Assembly: GCF_015351245.1 (NCBI RefSeq)
Contig: NZ_JADKSO010000001.1
Location: forward strand, 682,001-746,000
DNA from: Rathayibacter sp. VKM Ac-2879
GTDB lineage: Bacteria; Actinomycetota; Actinomycetes; Actinomycetales; Microbacteriaceae
DNA length: 64,000 bases
Direction: 5' to 3'
Shown here: in pieces, positions 12,939-22,365 of the stretch
How the letters are laid out: each line of letters opens with the position of its first letter
Position numbering within the stretch: position 1 is the first letter of the stretch
Position numbers and translations under genes: made by a program
Notes under the pieces: model-generated
What the model was told of the DNA's origin: nothing
The model's input: only the letters and a program-made list of their open reading frames with translations
The model's database searches: none

Positions 12939-13451
12939 ATGGCCGCCCTGATCCTCCTCGACGTCGACGGCGTCCTCAACCCGACCGTCACGAGCGACCG
13001 CTCGCTCGGCGGCCACCGCCTCCGACTCGATCCCGACCGCGCGGAGCTGGTGCGGCGCCTGGCGGCCCTCGGCACGATCGTGTGGGCGACCACGTGGCCC
13101 CCCAAGCTCACCTCCGTCCTCGCGGACGACCTCGGCCTGCCGTCCGGCACGGAGGCGATCGTGTTCGGAGGCGGCCTGCCGCACGACCCGCGCTTCCCCG
13201 GCCAGACGGGCAAACTCCAGCCGGTCGCGCTGTGGCTCGAGGAGGCGGCCGAGCGTTTCTCGATCGACGCCGTCGTCTGGATCGACGACAATCTGCGCGA
13301 GGACGCAGACGCGTGGGCCCGCGAGCGGACTATTCCCTTCCACCTCATCCGGCCCGAGGCGATCGAGGGCCTGACCGCGGAGGAGGTAGCGGGGGCGGAG
13401 GCGTTCCTCCTCGCGCTCGCGCCGACGTCACCCGACGACGCACGGGAATAG
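12939..13451 (+). CDS. HAD-like domain protein
   Basis: A 170-residue protein beginning MAALILLDVDGVLN, in which Asp 8 and Asp 10 match the DxDG nucleophile motif of haloacid dehalogenase hydrolases. WATTWPP is consistent with the second motif, and VVWIDDNLREDADAWA near residue 115 with the C-terminal metal-binding acidic pair. It resembles the HAD domain sometimes linked to RNA-repair proteins, usually annotated HAD domain-containing protein; the substrate is unknown. The frame stays open far upstream, but the ATG at 12939 sits 7 nt after a -10 box and gives a clean HAD start. Confidence 0.75.
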   Translation: MAALILLDVDGVLNPTVTSDRSLGGHRLRLDPDRAELVRRLAALGTIVWATTWPPKLTSVLADDLGLPSGTEAIVFGGGLPHDPRFPGQTGKLQPVALWLEEAAERFSIDAVVWIDDNLREDADAWARERTIPFHLIRPEAIEGLTAEEVAGAEAFLLALAPTSPDDARE

Positions 13452-13470
13452 TCCCGCCCCCCGTTCTGGT

Positions 13471-13476
13471 TATGGT
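13471..13476 (+). promoter_or_regulatory. -10 box upstream of the amino acid importer operon
   Basis: TATGGT, 6 nt before an in-frame GTG at 13483. Transcription would begin near 13483, either leaderless from that GTG or with a 54-nt leader carrying GAAGGACC before the GTG at 13537. Confidence 0.5.
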
Positions 13477-13536
13477 CTCTCCGTGTGGCCGCTGCGCCGC
13501 CGACCCACGACCGTGACGCACCGAAGGACCAACATC

Positions 13537-14403
13537 GTGACGCTCCTCCCCGCCCGCTCCGCCCTGCGCCTCCTCCTCGGGACGACCGTCGCCGCTGCGG
13601 CCCTCGTCCTCGCGGGCTGCGCGCCGGCATCGACCGACGGAGTGGTCTCGGGCTCCTCCGACGCGGGGAGCGCCGCGCCGAACTCGGGTCTGACCCTCGC
13701 CGAGGTGGTCGAGTCCGGCACCCTCACCGTGGGCACCGAGGGCACCTACCCGCCGTTCTCGTTCCACGCCGATGGCGGGACGGGCGCGCTCACGGGCTAC
13801 GACATCGACGTGGTGACCGCGGTCGCGAAGAAGCTCGGAGTCGAGCCCCAGTTCGAGGAGACCCAGTGGGACGCGATGTTCGCTGGCCTCGACGGAGGGC
13901 GGTTCGACGTCATCGCCAATCAGGTCTCGATCAACGACCAGCGCAAGGCGAAGTACGACCTCTCTGAGCCCTACTCGGTGAGCCCCGGAGTCGTGATCGT
14001 GCCGAGCTCCGACACCTCGATCGCTGCGCTCTCCGACCTCAAAGGCAAGAGCACCGCGCAGTCGCTGTCGAGCAACTGGTACACCGTGGCCCAGCAGAAC
14101 GGCGCGACCGTGCAGGGAGTCGAGGGCTGGGCCGAGGCCATCGCCCTCGTCGAGCAGGGACGCGTCGACGCGACCGTCAACGATCGCCTCACATGGCTCG
14201 ACTGGTCGAAGACGTTCCCCGACAAGGCTGCGGCCGTCAAGGTCGCCGTCACCACCGACGACACCTCGAAGAGCGCCCTGGCCCTGCCGAAGGGGTCGGA
14301 CGACCTCACCGCGGCCATCGACTCCGCCCTCGACTCGCTGCGCGCCGACGGCACCCTCGCGCAGATCTCGAACCGTTACTTCGGAGCGGACGTCTCGCAG
14401 TAG
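13537..14403 (+). CDS. Polar amino acid ABC transporter substrate-binding lipoprotein
   Basis: A 288-residue SBP_bac_3 family protein. The lipobox LVLAGC puts the lipidated Cys at residue 28, anchoring the protein to the outer face of the membrane. The N-terminal lobe has GTEGTYPPFSFH and GYDIDVVTAVAKKLGV, and AGLDGGRFDVIANQVSINDQRKAKYDLSEPY-like segments (each present in pieces) define the amino acid pocket. It delivers ligand to the permease and ATPase encoded next. The start at 13537 is preferred because it has a ribosome binding site and a normal signal peptide; GTG 13483 would add 18 residues. Cystine or another polar amino acid is the likely ligand, by resemblance to Tcy-type systems. 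Confidence 0.88.
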   Translation: MTLLPARSALRLLLGTTVAAAALVLAGCAPASTDGVVSGSSDAGSAAPNSGLTLAEVVESGTLTVGTEGTYPPFSFHADGGTGALTGYDIDVVTAVAKKLGVEPQFEETQWDAMFAGLDGGRFDVIANQVSINDQRKAKYDLSEPYSVSPGVVIVPSSDTSIAALSDLKGKSTAQSLSSNWYTVAQQNGATVQGVEGWAEAIALVEQGRVDATVNDRLTWLDWSKTFPDKAAAVKVAVTTDDTSKSALALPKGSDDLTAAIDSALDSLRADGTLAQISNRYFGADVSQ

Positions 14404-14589
14404 TCGTCCTTCCCGGGGCGAATCCCCGCCGACTCGCCCCGCGACCGTCGGACTCCTCGCGCCCATAGCCGAGCACGTCGGTGGCAGGCATGTCAGCATG
14501 TCCCGGACGACGAACGTGACCCGCTCCGGCGGGCGCGACCATCTTGACAAGCCGACCGCGGCCCTCCGCGGCTTCGGCGGGAGACGACA

Positions 14590-15243
14590 ATGGACCTCTT
14601 GCTGCGGTCGTTCTGGCCGCTCCTCTCGGGAGCGCTCGTCGGAACGATCCCGCTCGCCGCGGCGAGCTTCTCGCTCGGTCTCCTGCTGGCGCTCGGCGTC
14701 GCCCTGATGCGTCTCTCGCGCGTGCGCATCGTGTCGTGGATCGCCCGGGCGTACATCTCGGTCATCCGAGGCACGCCCCTCCTGGTGCAGCTGCTCGTGA
14801 TCTTCTACGGCCTGCCGAGCCTGGGCGTCTTCATCGATCCCTGGCCGAGCGCCACCATCGCCCTCGCCCTCAACGTCGGCGGGTACGCCGCCGAGATCAT
14901 CCGGGCGGCGATCCTGAGCGTGCCCAAGGGGCAGTGGGAGGCGGCTCACACGATCGGCATGGATCGTGGCCTCGCGCTGCGGCGCATCATCCTCCCGCAG
15001 GCCGCGCGGGTCTCGGTGCCGCCGCTCTCGAACACCTTCATCTCGCTCGTCAAGGACACCTCGCTCGCTTCCCTCGTGCTCGTGACCGAGCTGTTCCAGC
15101 AGGCGAAGAACATCGCCACCGCCTCCAGCGAGTTCATCGCCCTCTATCTCGAGGCCGCGGCGATCTACTGGCTCATCTGCCTGGTGCTCTCGAGCGTCCA
15201 GGGCCTGCTCGAGAAGCGATTGGACCGCTATGTCGCCCGGTGA
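14590..15243 (+). CDS. Polar amino acid ABC transporter permease
   Basis: A 217-residue HisM/TcyB-type inner membrane permease with about five membrane segments. The N-terminal segment SVIRGTPLLVQLLVIFYG is the hallmark of the His/Glu/Gln/Arg/opine family, and the cytoplasmic coupling loop reads EAAHTIGMDRGLALRRIILPQA. It follows the binding protein after 186 nt and overlaps the ATPase gene by 14 nt, so the two are translationally coupled. GGGAG precedes the ATG. Confidence 0.92.
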   Translation: MDLLLRSFWPLLSGALVGTIPLAAASFSLGLLLALGVALMRLSRVRIVSWIARAYISVIRGTPLLVQLLVIFYGLPSLGVFIDPWPSATIALALNVGGYAAEIIRAAILSVPKGQWEAAHTIGMDRGLALRRIILPQAARVSVPPLSNTFISLVKDTSLASLVLVTELFQQAKNIATASSEFIALYLEAAAIYWLICLVLSSVQGLLEKRLDRYVAR

Positions 15244-16009
15244 TGCCTCCTCCCGCCCGGTGCTCGCCGCCCGCGGGCTGCGCAAGTCGTTCGACGGGGT
15301 GGAGGTGCTGCGCGGCATCGATCTCGAGATCGGTCGCGGCGAGGTCGTCGCGCTGATCGGACCCTCCGGCTCGGGCAAGACGACGGTGTTGCGCGCGCTC
15401 AACAGTCTCGAGGTGCCCGACGGCGGAGTCGTCGAGCTCGCCGACGGGCGCGTGCTCGACTTCGACAGCGGCGTCGGCAAGCGCGCCGCCACGGCCCTGC
15501 GTGATCGTTCGGCGATGGTGTTCCAGCACTTCAATCTGTTCCCGCACCTCACCGTTCTGCAGAACGTCACAGAGGGCCCGCTGCGCGTCCAGCGTCGCCC
15601 GGCGGGCGAGGTCGTCCCGGAGGCGGAAGAGCTGCTCGCGCGCGTGGGTCTCGCCGGCCGCGGGGGCGCCTATCCTTTCGAGCTCTCCGGCGGCCAGCAG
15701 CAGCGGGTCGGCATCGTTCGCGCCCTCGCCCTGCGTCCCGATCTCCTCCTCTTCGACGAGCCCACCTCGGCGCTCGACCCGGAGCTCGTCGGCGACGTCC
15801 TCTCGCTCATGCGCGAGCTCGCCGGCGAGGGCTGGACGATGCTCGTCGTCACCCACGAGATCGAGTTCGCCCGCCAGGTCGCCTCCGAGGTCGTCTTCAT
15901 GGCCGACGGCGTGGTGGTCGAGCGGGGGGCGCCTGCGCAGCTGCTGCGCGATCCGCGGGAGGCGCGCACGCGCCAGTTCCTCCACCGCCTGCTCCACCCG
16001 CTCGAATGA
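15230..16009 (+). CDS. Polar amino acid ABC transporter ATP-binding protein
   Basis: A 259-residue ATPase of the GlnQ/TcyC type. The Walker A is GPSGSGKT, the Q-loop lies in MVFQHFNLFPHLTVL, the signature is LSGGQQQR, the Walker B is LLLFDEPTSALDPE and the switch His lies in VVTHEIEF. It powers import through the permease encoded upstream. The reading frame starts inside the permease gene (14-nt overlap), which fixes the operon. Confidence 0.95.
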   Translation: MSPGDASSRPVLAARGLRKSFDGVEVLRGIDLEIGRGEVVALIGPSGSGKTTVLRALNSLEVPDGGVVELADGRVLDFDSGVGKRAATALRDRSAMVFQHFNLFPHLTVLQNVTEGPLRVQRRPAGEVVPEAEELLARVGLAGRGGAYPFELSGGQQQRVGIVRALALRPDLLLFDEPTSALDPELVGDVLSLMRELAGEGWTMLVVTHEIEFARQVASEVVFMADGVVVERGAPAQLLRDPREARTRQFLHRLLHPLE

Positions 16010-16069
16010 TCCTTGGCCCCCATCGACGGGGAGCCGCGCGGCGTGCCGGGAGTGGAGCCGCCTCGTGCC

Positions 16070-16075
16070 TATGCT
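16070..16075 (+). promoter_or_regulatory. -10 box of a leaderless promoter for gene 16082
   Basis: TATGCT, 6 nt before the ATG at 16082; no ribosome binding site is present. Confidence 0.5.
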
Positions 16076-16081
16076 GACCGG

Positions 16082-16816
16082 ATGACCTCGAGTAGCGACG
16101 CCGAGACCACGCGGATCCCCTCCGCCACCGAGACGTCCGGAGGAACCGGACCCCAGCCCGCGCGTGAATATGTCTGGCCCGAGCCCGTGACCGGTCGTCA
16201 GCCGACGGTCGGAGCCCCTCCCGCCTCCTCGGCCACGCCGCTGCCTCCGGCCCCCCTGAGGGAGGGCGATCCCGCGGCGTTCGGTCCCGTCGAGCCCGAG
16301 TCGGAACGGATCCGCCGTCAGGGCAACCGCCTGGCAGGCCTCGCCATCGCCCTGCTGACGACCGCCGTCTTCGCCGCGCTCGACCTCGTGGCGCTGACGG
16401 CGATCCGCCTTCTGGTTGGACGCATCGACGCCGATCCGGTTGCCGTCGCGCTCGCTGCGGCCACGTCGCCGCTGTTCCTCGGTCCGGTCGTCGTGTTCGT
16501 CGTCGTCCTGGCCCTCATCGTCCTCCTCGTCAATCGGGCAGGCTGGTGGGCCTATGTGCTCGGCGGATTCCCCGTGGCCGTCCTCGTCGCCGCCGCGGCC
16601 TTGGCGGGCGGCTGGATGGCGCTCGGCGGCCTCGCGGTGCCGAGCGACCGCGACCAGGTGCTTGCCTACCTCCGCGACCCTGCTGTCCTCGCCTCCGTCG
16701 CGGCGGCCGGCATTCTTGCCCGTGAGGTCACCGTCTGGGGAGGCGCGCTCATCGCGGGCCGTGCACGGAGCGTCAAGCGGCGCAACGCCGAACGCGAAGC
16801 CGCCGCTGCGTCGTGA
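16082..16816 (+). CDS. Hypothetical membrane protein with disordered N-terminus
   Basis: A 244-residue protein. The first 85 residues are rich in Pro, Thr, Ser and Ala and look disordered; the remainder contains four hydrophobic helices and ends in a basic tail (RSVKRRNAEREAA). No enzymatic motif is visible. It overlaps the following membrane protein gene by 4 nt, so the two are probably made together. Proteins of this layout in Microbacteriaceae are grouped in DUF6264-like families, but I cannot confirm that here. The ATG at 16082 follows a -10 box by 6 nt. Confidence 0.7.
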   Translation: MTSSSDAETTRIPSATETSGGTGPQPAREYVWPEPVTGRQPTVGAPPASSATPLPPAPLREGDPAAFGPVEPESERIRRQGNRLAGLAIALLTTAVFAALDLVALTAIRLLVGRIDADPVAVALAAATSPLFLGPVVVFVVVLALIVLLVNRAGWWAYVLGGFPVAVLVAAAALAGGWMALGGLAVPSDRDQVLAYLRDPAVLASVAAAGILAREVTVWGGALIAGRARSVKRRNAEREAAAAS

Positions 16817-17310
16817 GCGAGCAGGGGCGCCAGGAGGGGCTCGGCTACGGACTGGCGCTCGCCGGGTTCGCCGCCTTCCTCTATCTGGCGCTCGTCGTGT
16901 GCGCGTTCGGCGTCCTGAGTCTCCTGCTCGACCAGGACGTCGTGCCCGAGCGCGATGCCGGTCCGCTGCTCGGACCGGTCTCGGTGGGGATCTGCGTCGT
17001 CGCCGTGCTGCTCGCCATGATCACCCGCGCGGCGCGCCCGGCAGTGACCCGCGTGCTGGCTCCGTCCCTGGCGACGGGACTCGTCGTCTTCCTCCTCTTC
17101 CTCTTCTCGGGTGCGGCGGTCTACGCGCTCGGCCGGGGTGAGCCTGCGGCGATCCTCGGCTGGGTCCTCGCGCACGCTCCGACCCCGTTCGCGATCGCGG
17201 TCGGGATCCTCGCGGCCGTGGTGCAGGCCGTGTTCCTTCTCCTGCTCGCGCGTCGCGACGCGGGTGGGCGGAGTCCGCACTGGGGCTGGGAGGGCGATGA
17301 ACGCGAGTGA
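16813..17310 (+). CDS. Hypothetical four-helix membrane protein
   Basis: A 165-residue protein with four predicted membrane helices and a short hydrophilic C-terminus ending GWEGDERE. It starts with GTG overlapping the previous stop (GTGA), so it is translationally coupled to the gene at 16082. It may belong to the DUF6121-like family found next to such genes; no function can be assigned. Confidence 0.7.
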   Translation: MSEQGRQEGLGYGLALAGFAAFLYLALVVCAFGVLSLLLDQDVVPERDAGPLLGPVSVGICVVAVLLAMITRAARPAVTRVLAPSLATGLVVFLLFLFSGAAVYALGRGEPAAILGWVLAHAPTPFAIAVGILAAVVQAVFLLLLARRDAGGRSPHWGWEGDERE

Positions 17311-17665
17311 GAGCCTCCACCGCACTCGGCGTTCGCGCCCGGCCCAGCGTTCTCCCGAGGCGGAGCGGCCGCGGTTGACCGGTCCGGTCACGCCCCGTAA
17401 TATTCTTCGGGTGTGCGCTTTGTCGTGCGCTTGAGTCGTGCCTTGTGGCCGGTCCGGGCGCGGCACGTCGCTTCACCGGGTCCGCGAGGATCCGCGGGTT
17501 CGTCCGCTCGGGCGGCCCCCACGGCATACCCTTCACCCTCCTCGGTCCCGCTTGCGGGTCGCGGGGTGCGTCGGGTCCAGATGAACTCGGCCGGTCCGGA
17601 GACGGGCGGCCGAATGTCGACCATCGATCCGCTGTCACCGTGCAGCATTCAAGGAGCAGAAACCA
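17311..17665 (+). promoter_or_regulatory. str operon promoter and 5-prime leader
   Basis: TTGACC (17375-17380) and TAATAT (17398-17403) with an ideal 17-nt spacer form the best sigma-70-type promoter in the window. The leader of about 255 nt to the rpsL GTG contains the small hairpin cccgc-tt-gcggg and ends with AAGGAG at 17651-17656. I see no gene in this stretch. Confidence 0.75.
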
Positions 17666-18040
17666 GTGCCAACTATTCAGCAGTTGGTCCGCAAGGGACG
17701 TACGCCGAAGGTCACCAAGACCAAGGCGCCCGCCCTCAAGGCCAACCCCCAGCAGCGCGGCGTGTGCACGCGCGTCTACACGACCACGCCCAAGAAGCCG
17801 AACTCGGCCCTCCGCAAGGTGGCCCGCGTGAAGCTCTCGAACGGCACCGAGGTCACGGCCTACATCCCCGGTGAGGGCCACAACCTCCAGGAGCACTCGA
17901 TGGTGCTCGTGCGCGGCGGTCGTGTGAAGGACCTCCCCGGTGTCCGCTACAAGATCGTTCGCGGCGCCCTGGACACCCAGGCCGTCAAGAACCGCAAGCA
18001 GGCTCGCAGCCGGTACGGCGCGAAGATGGAGAAGAAGTAA
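17666..18040 (+). CDS. rpsL: 30S ribosomal protein S12
   Basis: A 124-residue protein of the decoding centre. It contains [13 protein letters not shown] and [13 protein letters not shown]; Lys 43 and Lys 88, the usual streptomycin-resistance positions, are wild type. The start is GTG, 9 nt after AAGGAG. It is the first gene of the str operon; its stop overlaps the rpsG ATG by 1 nt (TAATG). Confidence 0.99.
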   Translation: MPTIQQLVRKGRTPKVTKTKAPALKANPQQRGVCTRVYTTTPKKPNSALRKVARVKLSNGTEVTAYIPGEGHNLQEHSMVLVRGGRVKDLPGVRYKIVRGALDTQAVKNRKQARSRYGAKMEKK

Positions 18041-18510
18041 TGCCTCGTAAGGGCCCCGCTCCCAAGCGCCCCGTCGTCGCAGACCCCGTCTACGGCGCCC
18101 CGGTCGTCAGCCAGCTCGTGAACAAGATCCTCCTGGACGGCAAGAAGGGCCTCGCCGAGCGCATCGTCTACGGTGCCCTCGAAGGCGTCTCCGCCAAGAA
18201 CGGCCAGGATGCGGTCGTCACCCTCAAGAAGGCGCTCGACAACGTCCGCCCGACCCTCGAGGTCCGCAGCCGCCGCGTCGGCGGCTCGACCTACCAGGTC
18301 CCGGTCGAGGTCAAGCCGCACCGCGCGAACACCCTCGCCCTCCGCTGGCTCACCAGCTACGCGAAGGCTCGCCGCGAGAAGACGATGACCGAGCGTCTCA
18401 TGAACGAGATCCTCGACGCGTCGAACGGTCTGGGCGCCGCTGTGAAGCGTCGCGAGGACACCCACAAGATGGCCGAGTCGAACAAGGCCTTCGCGCACTA
18501 CCGCTGGTAG
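18040..18510 (+). CDS. rpsG: 30S ribosomal protein S7
   Basis: A 156-residue protein that nucleates assembly of the 30S head. [10 protein letters not shown] and [14 protein letters not shown] are the family signatures, and the end [13 protein letters not shown] is typical. The ATG shares one base with the rpsL stop, so translation is coupled. In other bacteria S7 represses its own operon. fusA follows after 178 nt, with a strong hairpin in the gap. Confidence 0.99.
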   Translation: MPRKGPAPKRPVVADPVYGAPVVSQLVNKILLDGKKGLAERIVYGALEGVSAKNGQDAVVTLKKALDNVRPTLEVRSRRVGGSTYQVPVEVKPHRANTLALRWLTSYAKARREKTMTERLMNEILDASNGLGAAVKRREDTHKMAESNKAFAHYRW

Positions 18511-18517
18511 CGCGCAT

Positions 18518-18541
18518 CGCGGCCGCCTTCGGGCGGCCGCG
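18518..18541 (+). terminator. 10-bp hairpin with UUCG loop between rpsG and fusA
   Basis: The arms cgcggccgcc (18518-18527) and ggcggccgcg (18532-18541) pair perfectly around ttcg, 7 nt after the rpsG stop. No T-run follows, so it may be an attenuator or an mRNA-processing or stability element rather than a full terminator. Confidence 0.6.
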
Positions 18542-18688
18542 ACCCTCGGGTCCGCGGCGTTCGCGCTGCGGGCCCGGCCCCGGCGGCGGATCCCCGATCC
18601 CTGCGACCGGGAGACCGCCACCCCCAGAACCCCAGCCGATCGGCCATGAGCCCGTTGCGCTGGCTCCATCACCTATCGGAGGAACTCC

Positions 18689-20803
18689 GTGGCACAAGAT
18701 GTGCTCACCGACCTGAACAAGGTCCGCAACATCGGCATCATGGCCCACATCGATGCCGGCAAGACCACCACCACCGAGCGCATCCTGTTCTACACGGGTA
18801 TCACGCACAAGATCGGCGAGGTCCACGACGGTGCCGCGACGATGGACTGGATGGCGCAGGAGCAGGAGCGCGGCATCACGATCACGTCGGCCGCGACGAC
18901 CTGTTTCTGGAACAAGAACCAGATCAACATCATCGACACCCCCGGCCACGTCGACTTCACGGTCGAGGTCGAGCGCTCGCTCCGCGTCCTCGACGGCGCC
19001 GTCGCCGTGTTCGACGGCAAGGAGGGCGTCGAGCCTCAGTCCGAGACCGTCTGGCGTCAGGCCGACAAGTACGACGTCCCGCGCATCTGCTTCGTCAACA
19101 AGATGGACAAGCTCGGCGCCGACTTCTACTTCACCGTCGACACGATCGTGAACCGTCTGGGCGCGAAGCCGCTGGTCATCCAGCTTCCGATCGGTGCCGA
19201 GTCGAGCTTCGAGGGCGTCGTCGACCTGGTCGAGATGCGCGCGCTCACCTGGCGCGGAGACTCCAAGGGCGATGTCGCGCTCGGTGCGAAGTACGAGATC
19301 GAGGAGATCCCGGCAGACCTCGCCGAGAAGGCGGCCGAATACCGCCAGAAGCTCCTCGAGACCGTCGCAGAGACCTCGGACGAGCTGCTCGAGAAGTACT
19401 TCGGCGGCGAAGAGCTGACCGTGGCCGAGATCAAGGCCGCGATCCGCAAGCTGACCGTCAATTCCGAGATCTACCCCGTGCTGTGCGGCTCCGCGTTCAA
19501 GAACCGCGGCGTCCAGCCCATGCTCGACGCGGTCGTCGACTACCTTCCCTCCCCGCTCGACGTCCCCGCCATCGAGGCGCACGACGTCCGTGACGAGGAG
19601 AAGGTCATCATGCGTCACGCCGACTCGAGCGAGCCCTTCTCGGCGCTCGCGTTCAAGGTCGCCGTGCACCCGTTCTTCGGTCGCCTCACCTACGTCCGCG
19701 TGTACTCCGGCAAGCTCGATTCCGGCGCCCAGGTCATCAACTCGACCAAGGGCAAGAAGGAGCGCATCGGCAAGATCTTCCAGATGCACTCCAACAAAGA
19801 GAATCCGGTCGACTCGGTGACCGCCGGCCACATCTACGCCGTCATCGGCCTCAAGGACACCACCACCGGTGACACCCTGAGCGACCCCCAGGCCCAGGTG
19901 GTGCTCGAGTCCATGACCTTCCCCGAGCCCGTCATCGAGGTGGCCATCGAGCCCAAGACGAAGGCCGACCAGGAGAAGCTCGGCACCGCGATCCAGAAGC
20001 TCGCGGAGGAGGACCCCACCTTCCGCACCGAGCAGAACCAGGAGACCGGCCAGACGGTCATCAAGGGAATGGGCGAGCTCCACCTCGACATCCTGGTCGA
20101 CCGCATGAAGCGCGAGTTCAACGTCGAGGCCAACGTGGGCAAGCCGCAGGTGGCCTACCGCGAGACGATCCGCCGCACGGTCGAGAAGTACGACTACACC
20201 CACAAGAAGCAGACGGGTGGCTCGGGTCAGTTCGCGAAGGTCCAGATCTCCATCGAGCCGATGGAGGTCGAGGCCGACAAGACCTACGAGTTCGTGAATG
20301 CCGTCACCGGCGGTCGCGTTCCGCGCGAGTACATCCCGTCCGTCGACGCGGGCATCCGCGACGCCATGCAGGTCGGCGTACTCGCCGGCTACCCGATGGT
20401 GGGCGTCAGGGCGACCCTCGTCGACGGCGCGGCGCACGACGTCGACTCCTCCGAGATGGCGTTCAAGATCGCCGGCTCGATCGCGTTCAAGGAGGCGTCC
20501 CGCAAGGCGCAGCCCGTCCTCCTCGAGCCGCTCATGGCCGTCGAGGTCCGCACTCCCGAGGAGTACATGGGCGATGTCATCGGCGACCTCAACTCGCGTC
20601 GCGGGATGATCCAGTCGATGGAGGACGCATCCGGCGTCAAGGTCATCCGGGCCAACGTCCCGCTGTCCGAGATGTTCGGCTACATCGGCGACCTGCGCTC
20701 GAAGACCTCGGGCCGCGCCGTGTACTCGATGAGCTTCGAAACCTACGCCGAGGTCCCCAAGGCCGTGGCCGAGGAGATCGTGCAGAAGAACAAGGGCGAG
20801 TAG
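18689..20803 (+). CDS. fusA: Translation elongation factor G
   Basis: A 704-residue GTPase that drives ribosomal translocation and, with RRF, ribosome recycling. The G motifs are [14 protein letters not shown] (G1), [17 protein letters not shown] (G3) and [11 protein letters not shown] (G4). Domains II to V are complete. The start is GTG with GGAGGAA upstream. It lies in canonical str operon order between rpsG and tuf, but hairpins on both sides suggest separately controlled or processed transcripts. Confidence 0.99.
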   Translation: MAQDVLTDLNKVRNIGIMAHIDAGKTTTTERILFYTGITHKIGEVHDGAATMDWMAQEQERGITITSAATTCFWNKNQINIIDTPGHVDFTVEVERSLRVLDGAVAVFDGKEGVEPQSETVWRQADKYDVPRICFVNKMDKLGADFYFTVDTIVNRLGAKPLVIQLPIGAESSFEGVVDLVEMRALTWRGDSKGDVALGAKYEIEEIPADLAEKAAEYRQKLLETVAETSDELLEKYFGGEELTVAEIKAAIRKLTVNSEIYPVLCGSAFKNRGVQPMLDAVVDYLPSPLDVPAIEAHDVRDEEKVIMRHADSSEPFSALAFKVAVHPFFGRLTYVRVYSGKLDSGAQVINSTKGKKERIGKIFQMHSNKENPVDSVTAGHIYAVIGLKDTTTGDTLSDPQAQVVLESMTFPEPVIEVAIEPKTKADQEKLGTAIQKLAEEDPTFRTEQNQETGQTVIKGMGELHLDILVDRMKREFNVEANVGKPQVAYRETIRRTVEKYDYTHKKQTGGSGQFAKVQISIEPMEVEADKTYEFVNAVTGGRVPREYIPSVDAGIRDAMQVGVLAGYPMVGVRATLVDGAAHDVDSSEMAFKIAGSIAFKEASRKAQPVLLEPLMAVEVRTPEEYMGDVIGDLNSRRGMIQSMEDASGVKVIRANVPLSEMFGYIGDLRSKTSGRAVYSMSFETYAEVPKAVAEEIVQKNKGE

Positions 20804-20808
20804 CCCCT

Positions 20809-20846
20809 CCAGGCTGCCGCCGTTCCGCGGAACGGCGGCAGCCTGG
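20809..20846 (+). terminator. 18-bp perfect hairpin between fusA and tuf
   Basis: The arms 20809-20826 and 20829-20846 are exactly complementary (outer bases ccaggctgcc, inner bases ccgttcc), starting 5 nt after the fusA stop. It is the longest perfect stem seen in the window and is probably a terminator or 3-prime stabiliser, leaving tuf to its own promoter. Confidence 0.75.
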
Positions 20847-21025
20847 TAGTGTCGTGCGGGTTTGCTGCCGAGTGCAGCGCCGGCCCCCTGTCCCAGCGGG
20901 ACGGCCGCACGACCACTGCCGGTAACATAACTACACAAAACCCCCGCAAGTCCTCCTTGTCCTCGTGCCGCCGTGTGCGGCGTCGGATGCGGATGCTTGC
21001 ACCTAAGTCCTGAGGAGGACCCACA
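20847..21025 (+). promoter_or_regulatory. tuf upstream region
   Basis: A 179-nt region with a possible -10 box TAACAT at 20923-20928 but no convincing -35 box. A purine-rich ribosome binding site (GAGGAGG, within 21010-21020) precedes the GTG at 21026. A separate tuf promoter is inferred mainly from the strong hairpin upstream. Confidence 0.4.
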
Positions 21026-22219
21026 GTGGCTAAGGCCAAGTTCGAGCGGACCAAGCCGCACGTCAACATCGGAACCATCGGTCACGTCGACCACGGAAAG
21101 ACCACGCTCACCGCGGCGATCTCCAAGGTTCTCGCCGACAAGTTCCCGTCGGCGACCAACGTCCAGCGTGACTTCGCGTCGATCGACTCCGCTCCCGAGG
21201 AGCGCCAGCGCGGCATCACGATCAACATCTCGCACGTCGAGTACGAGACGCCGAAGCGCCACTACGCGCACGTCGACGCCCCGGGCCACGCTGACTACAT
21301 CAAGAACATGATCACCGGCGCGGCTCAGATGGACGGCGCGATCCTCGTGGTCGCCGCCACCGACGGCCCGATGGCTCAGACCCGTGAGCACGTCCTCCTC
21401 GCCAAGCAGGTCGGCGTCCCCTACCTGCTCGTCGCCCTAAACAAGGCCGACATGGTCGATGACGAGGAGATCCTGGAGCTCGTCGAGCTCGAGGTCCGCG
21501 AGCTCCTCGCTTCGCAGGGCTTCGACGGCGACAACGCTCCCGTCGTCCGCGTCTCCGGCCTCAAGGCCCTCGAGGGCGACGAGGCGTGGACCCAGTCCAT
21601 CCTCGACCTCATGGACGCCGTCGACGAGTCCATCCCGGACCCGATCCGCGACAAGGACAAGCCGTTCCTCATGCCGATCGAGGACGTCTTCACGATCACC
21701 GGTCGTGGCACCGTCGTCACCGGCCGTGCAGAGCGTGGAACCCTCGCCCTGAACTCCGAGGTCGAGATCGTCGGCATCCGTCCGACGCAGAAGACCACGG
21801 TCACCGGCATCGAGATGTTCCACAAGCAGCTCGACGAGGCCTGGGCCGGCGAGAACTGCGGTCTGCTCCTCCGCGGCACCAAGCGCGAGGACGTCGAGCG
21901 CGGCCAGGTCGTCGTCAAGCCGGGTTCGGTCACGCCGCACACCGACTTCGAGGGCACCGCGTACATCCTGTCGAAGGATGAGGGTGGGCGTCACAACCCG
22001 TTCTACGCGAACTACCGTCCGCAGTTCTACTTCCGCACCACCGACGTCACCGGCGTCATCACGCTGCCCGAGGGCACCGAGATGGTCATGCCCGGCGACA
22101 CCACCGACATGACGGTCGCGCTGATCCAGCCGATCGCCATGGAGGAGGGCCTCGGCTTCGCCATCCGTGAGGGTGGACGCACCGTGGGCGCCGGCACGGT
22201 GACCAAGATCATCAAGTAG
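21026..22219 (+). CDS. tuf: Translation elongation factor Tu
   Basis: A 397-residue GTPase that carries aminoacyl-tRNA to the ribosome. G1 is [15 protein letters not shown]3 is [13 protein letters not shown] and G4 is [10 protein letters not shown]; GTGRVVTGRxERG-type domain II sequence is present as [15 protein letters not shown]. The start is GTG. It is the last gene of the str operon region, and a strong terminator follows. Confidence 0.99.
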   Translation: MAKAKFERTKPHVNIGTIGHVDHGKTTLTAAISKVLADKFPSATNVQRDFASIDSAPEERQRGITINISHVEYETPKRHYAHVDAPGHADYIKNMITGAAQMDGAILVVAATDGPMAQTREHVLLAKQVGVPYLLVALNKADMVDDEEILELVELEVRELLASQGFDGDNAPVVRVSGLKALEGDEAWTQSILDLMDAVDESIPDPIRDKDKPFLMPIEDVFTITGRGTVVTGRAERGTLALNSEVEIVGIRPTQKTTVTGIEMFHKQLDEAWAGENCGLLLRGTKREDVERGQVVVKPGSVTPHTDFEGTAYILSKDEGGRHNPFYANYRPQFYFRTTDVTGVITLPEGTEMVMPGDTTDMTVALIQPIAMEEGLGFAIREGGRTVGAGTVTKIIK

Positions 22220-22237
22220 GTCTTCCTACCGATCTCT

Positions 22238-22276
22238 CGAAAGGGGTCGTCCGCTTCGCGCGGACGGCCCCTTTCG
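22238..22276 (+). terminator. Intrinsic terminator after tuf
   Basis: A 17-bp stem (22238-22254 with 22260-22276) containing one G-U pair and a ttcgc loop lies 18 nt after the stop. The 3-prime arm ends ccctttcg. Confidence 0.8.
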
Positions 22277-22352
22277 TCATGATGCTCCCCTCCACGTGCC
22301 GCCCGCTCCCCGCAGGGCCGTCCCTGACGCTGAGGAGCGGAGGCGGACGGGC

Positions 22353-22358
22353 TAGCGT
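22353..22358 (+). promoter_or_regulatory. -10 box of a leaderless promoter for gene 22366
   Basis: TAGCGT, 7 nt before the ATG at 22366. Confidence 0.45.
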
Positions 22359-22365
22359 GGTCGGC

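Noticed and set aside
17790..17940. Possible streptomycin-resistance changes in rpsL
   Set aside because: Lys 43 and Lys 88 are unchanged.
18398..21391. 997-codon minus frame across rpsG, fusA and tuf
   Set aside because: It spans three genes on the opposite strand and the 18-bp terminator hairpin; a shadow frame only.
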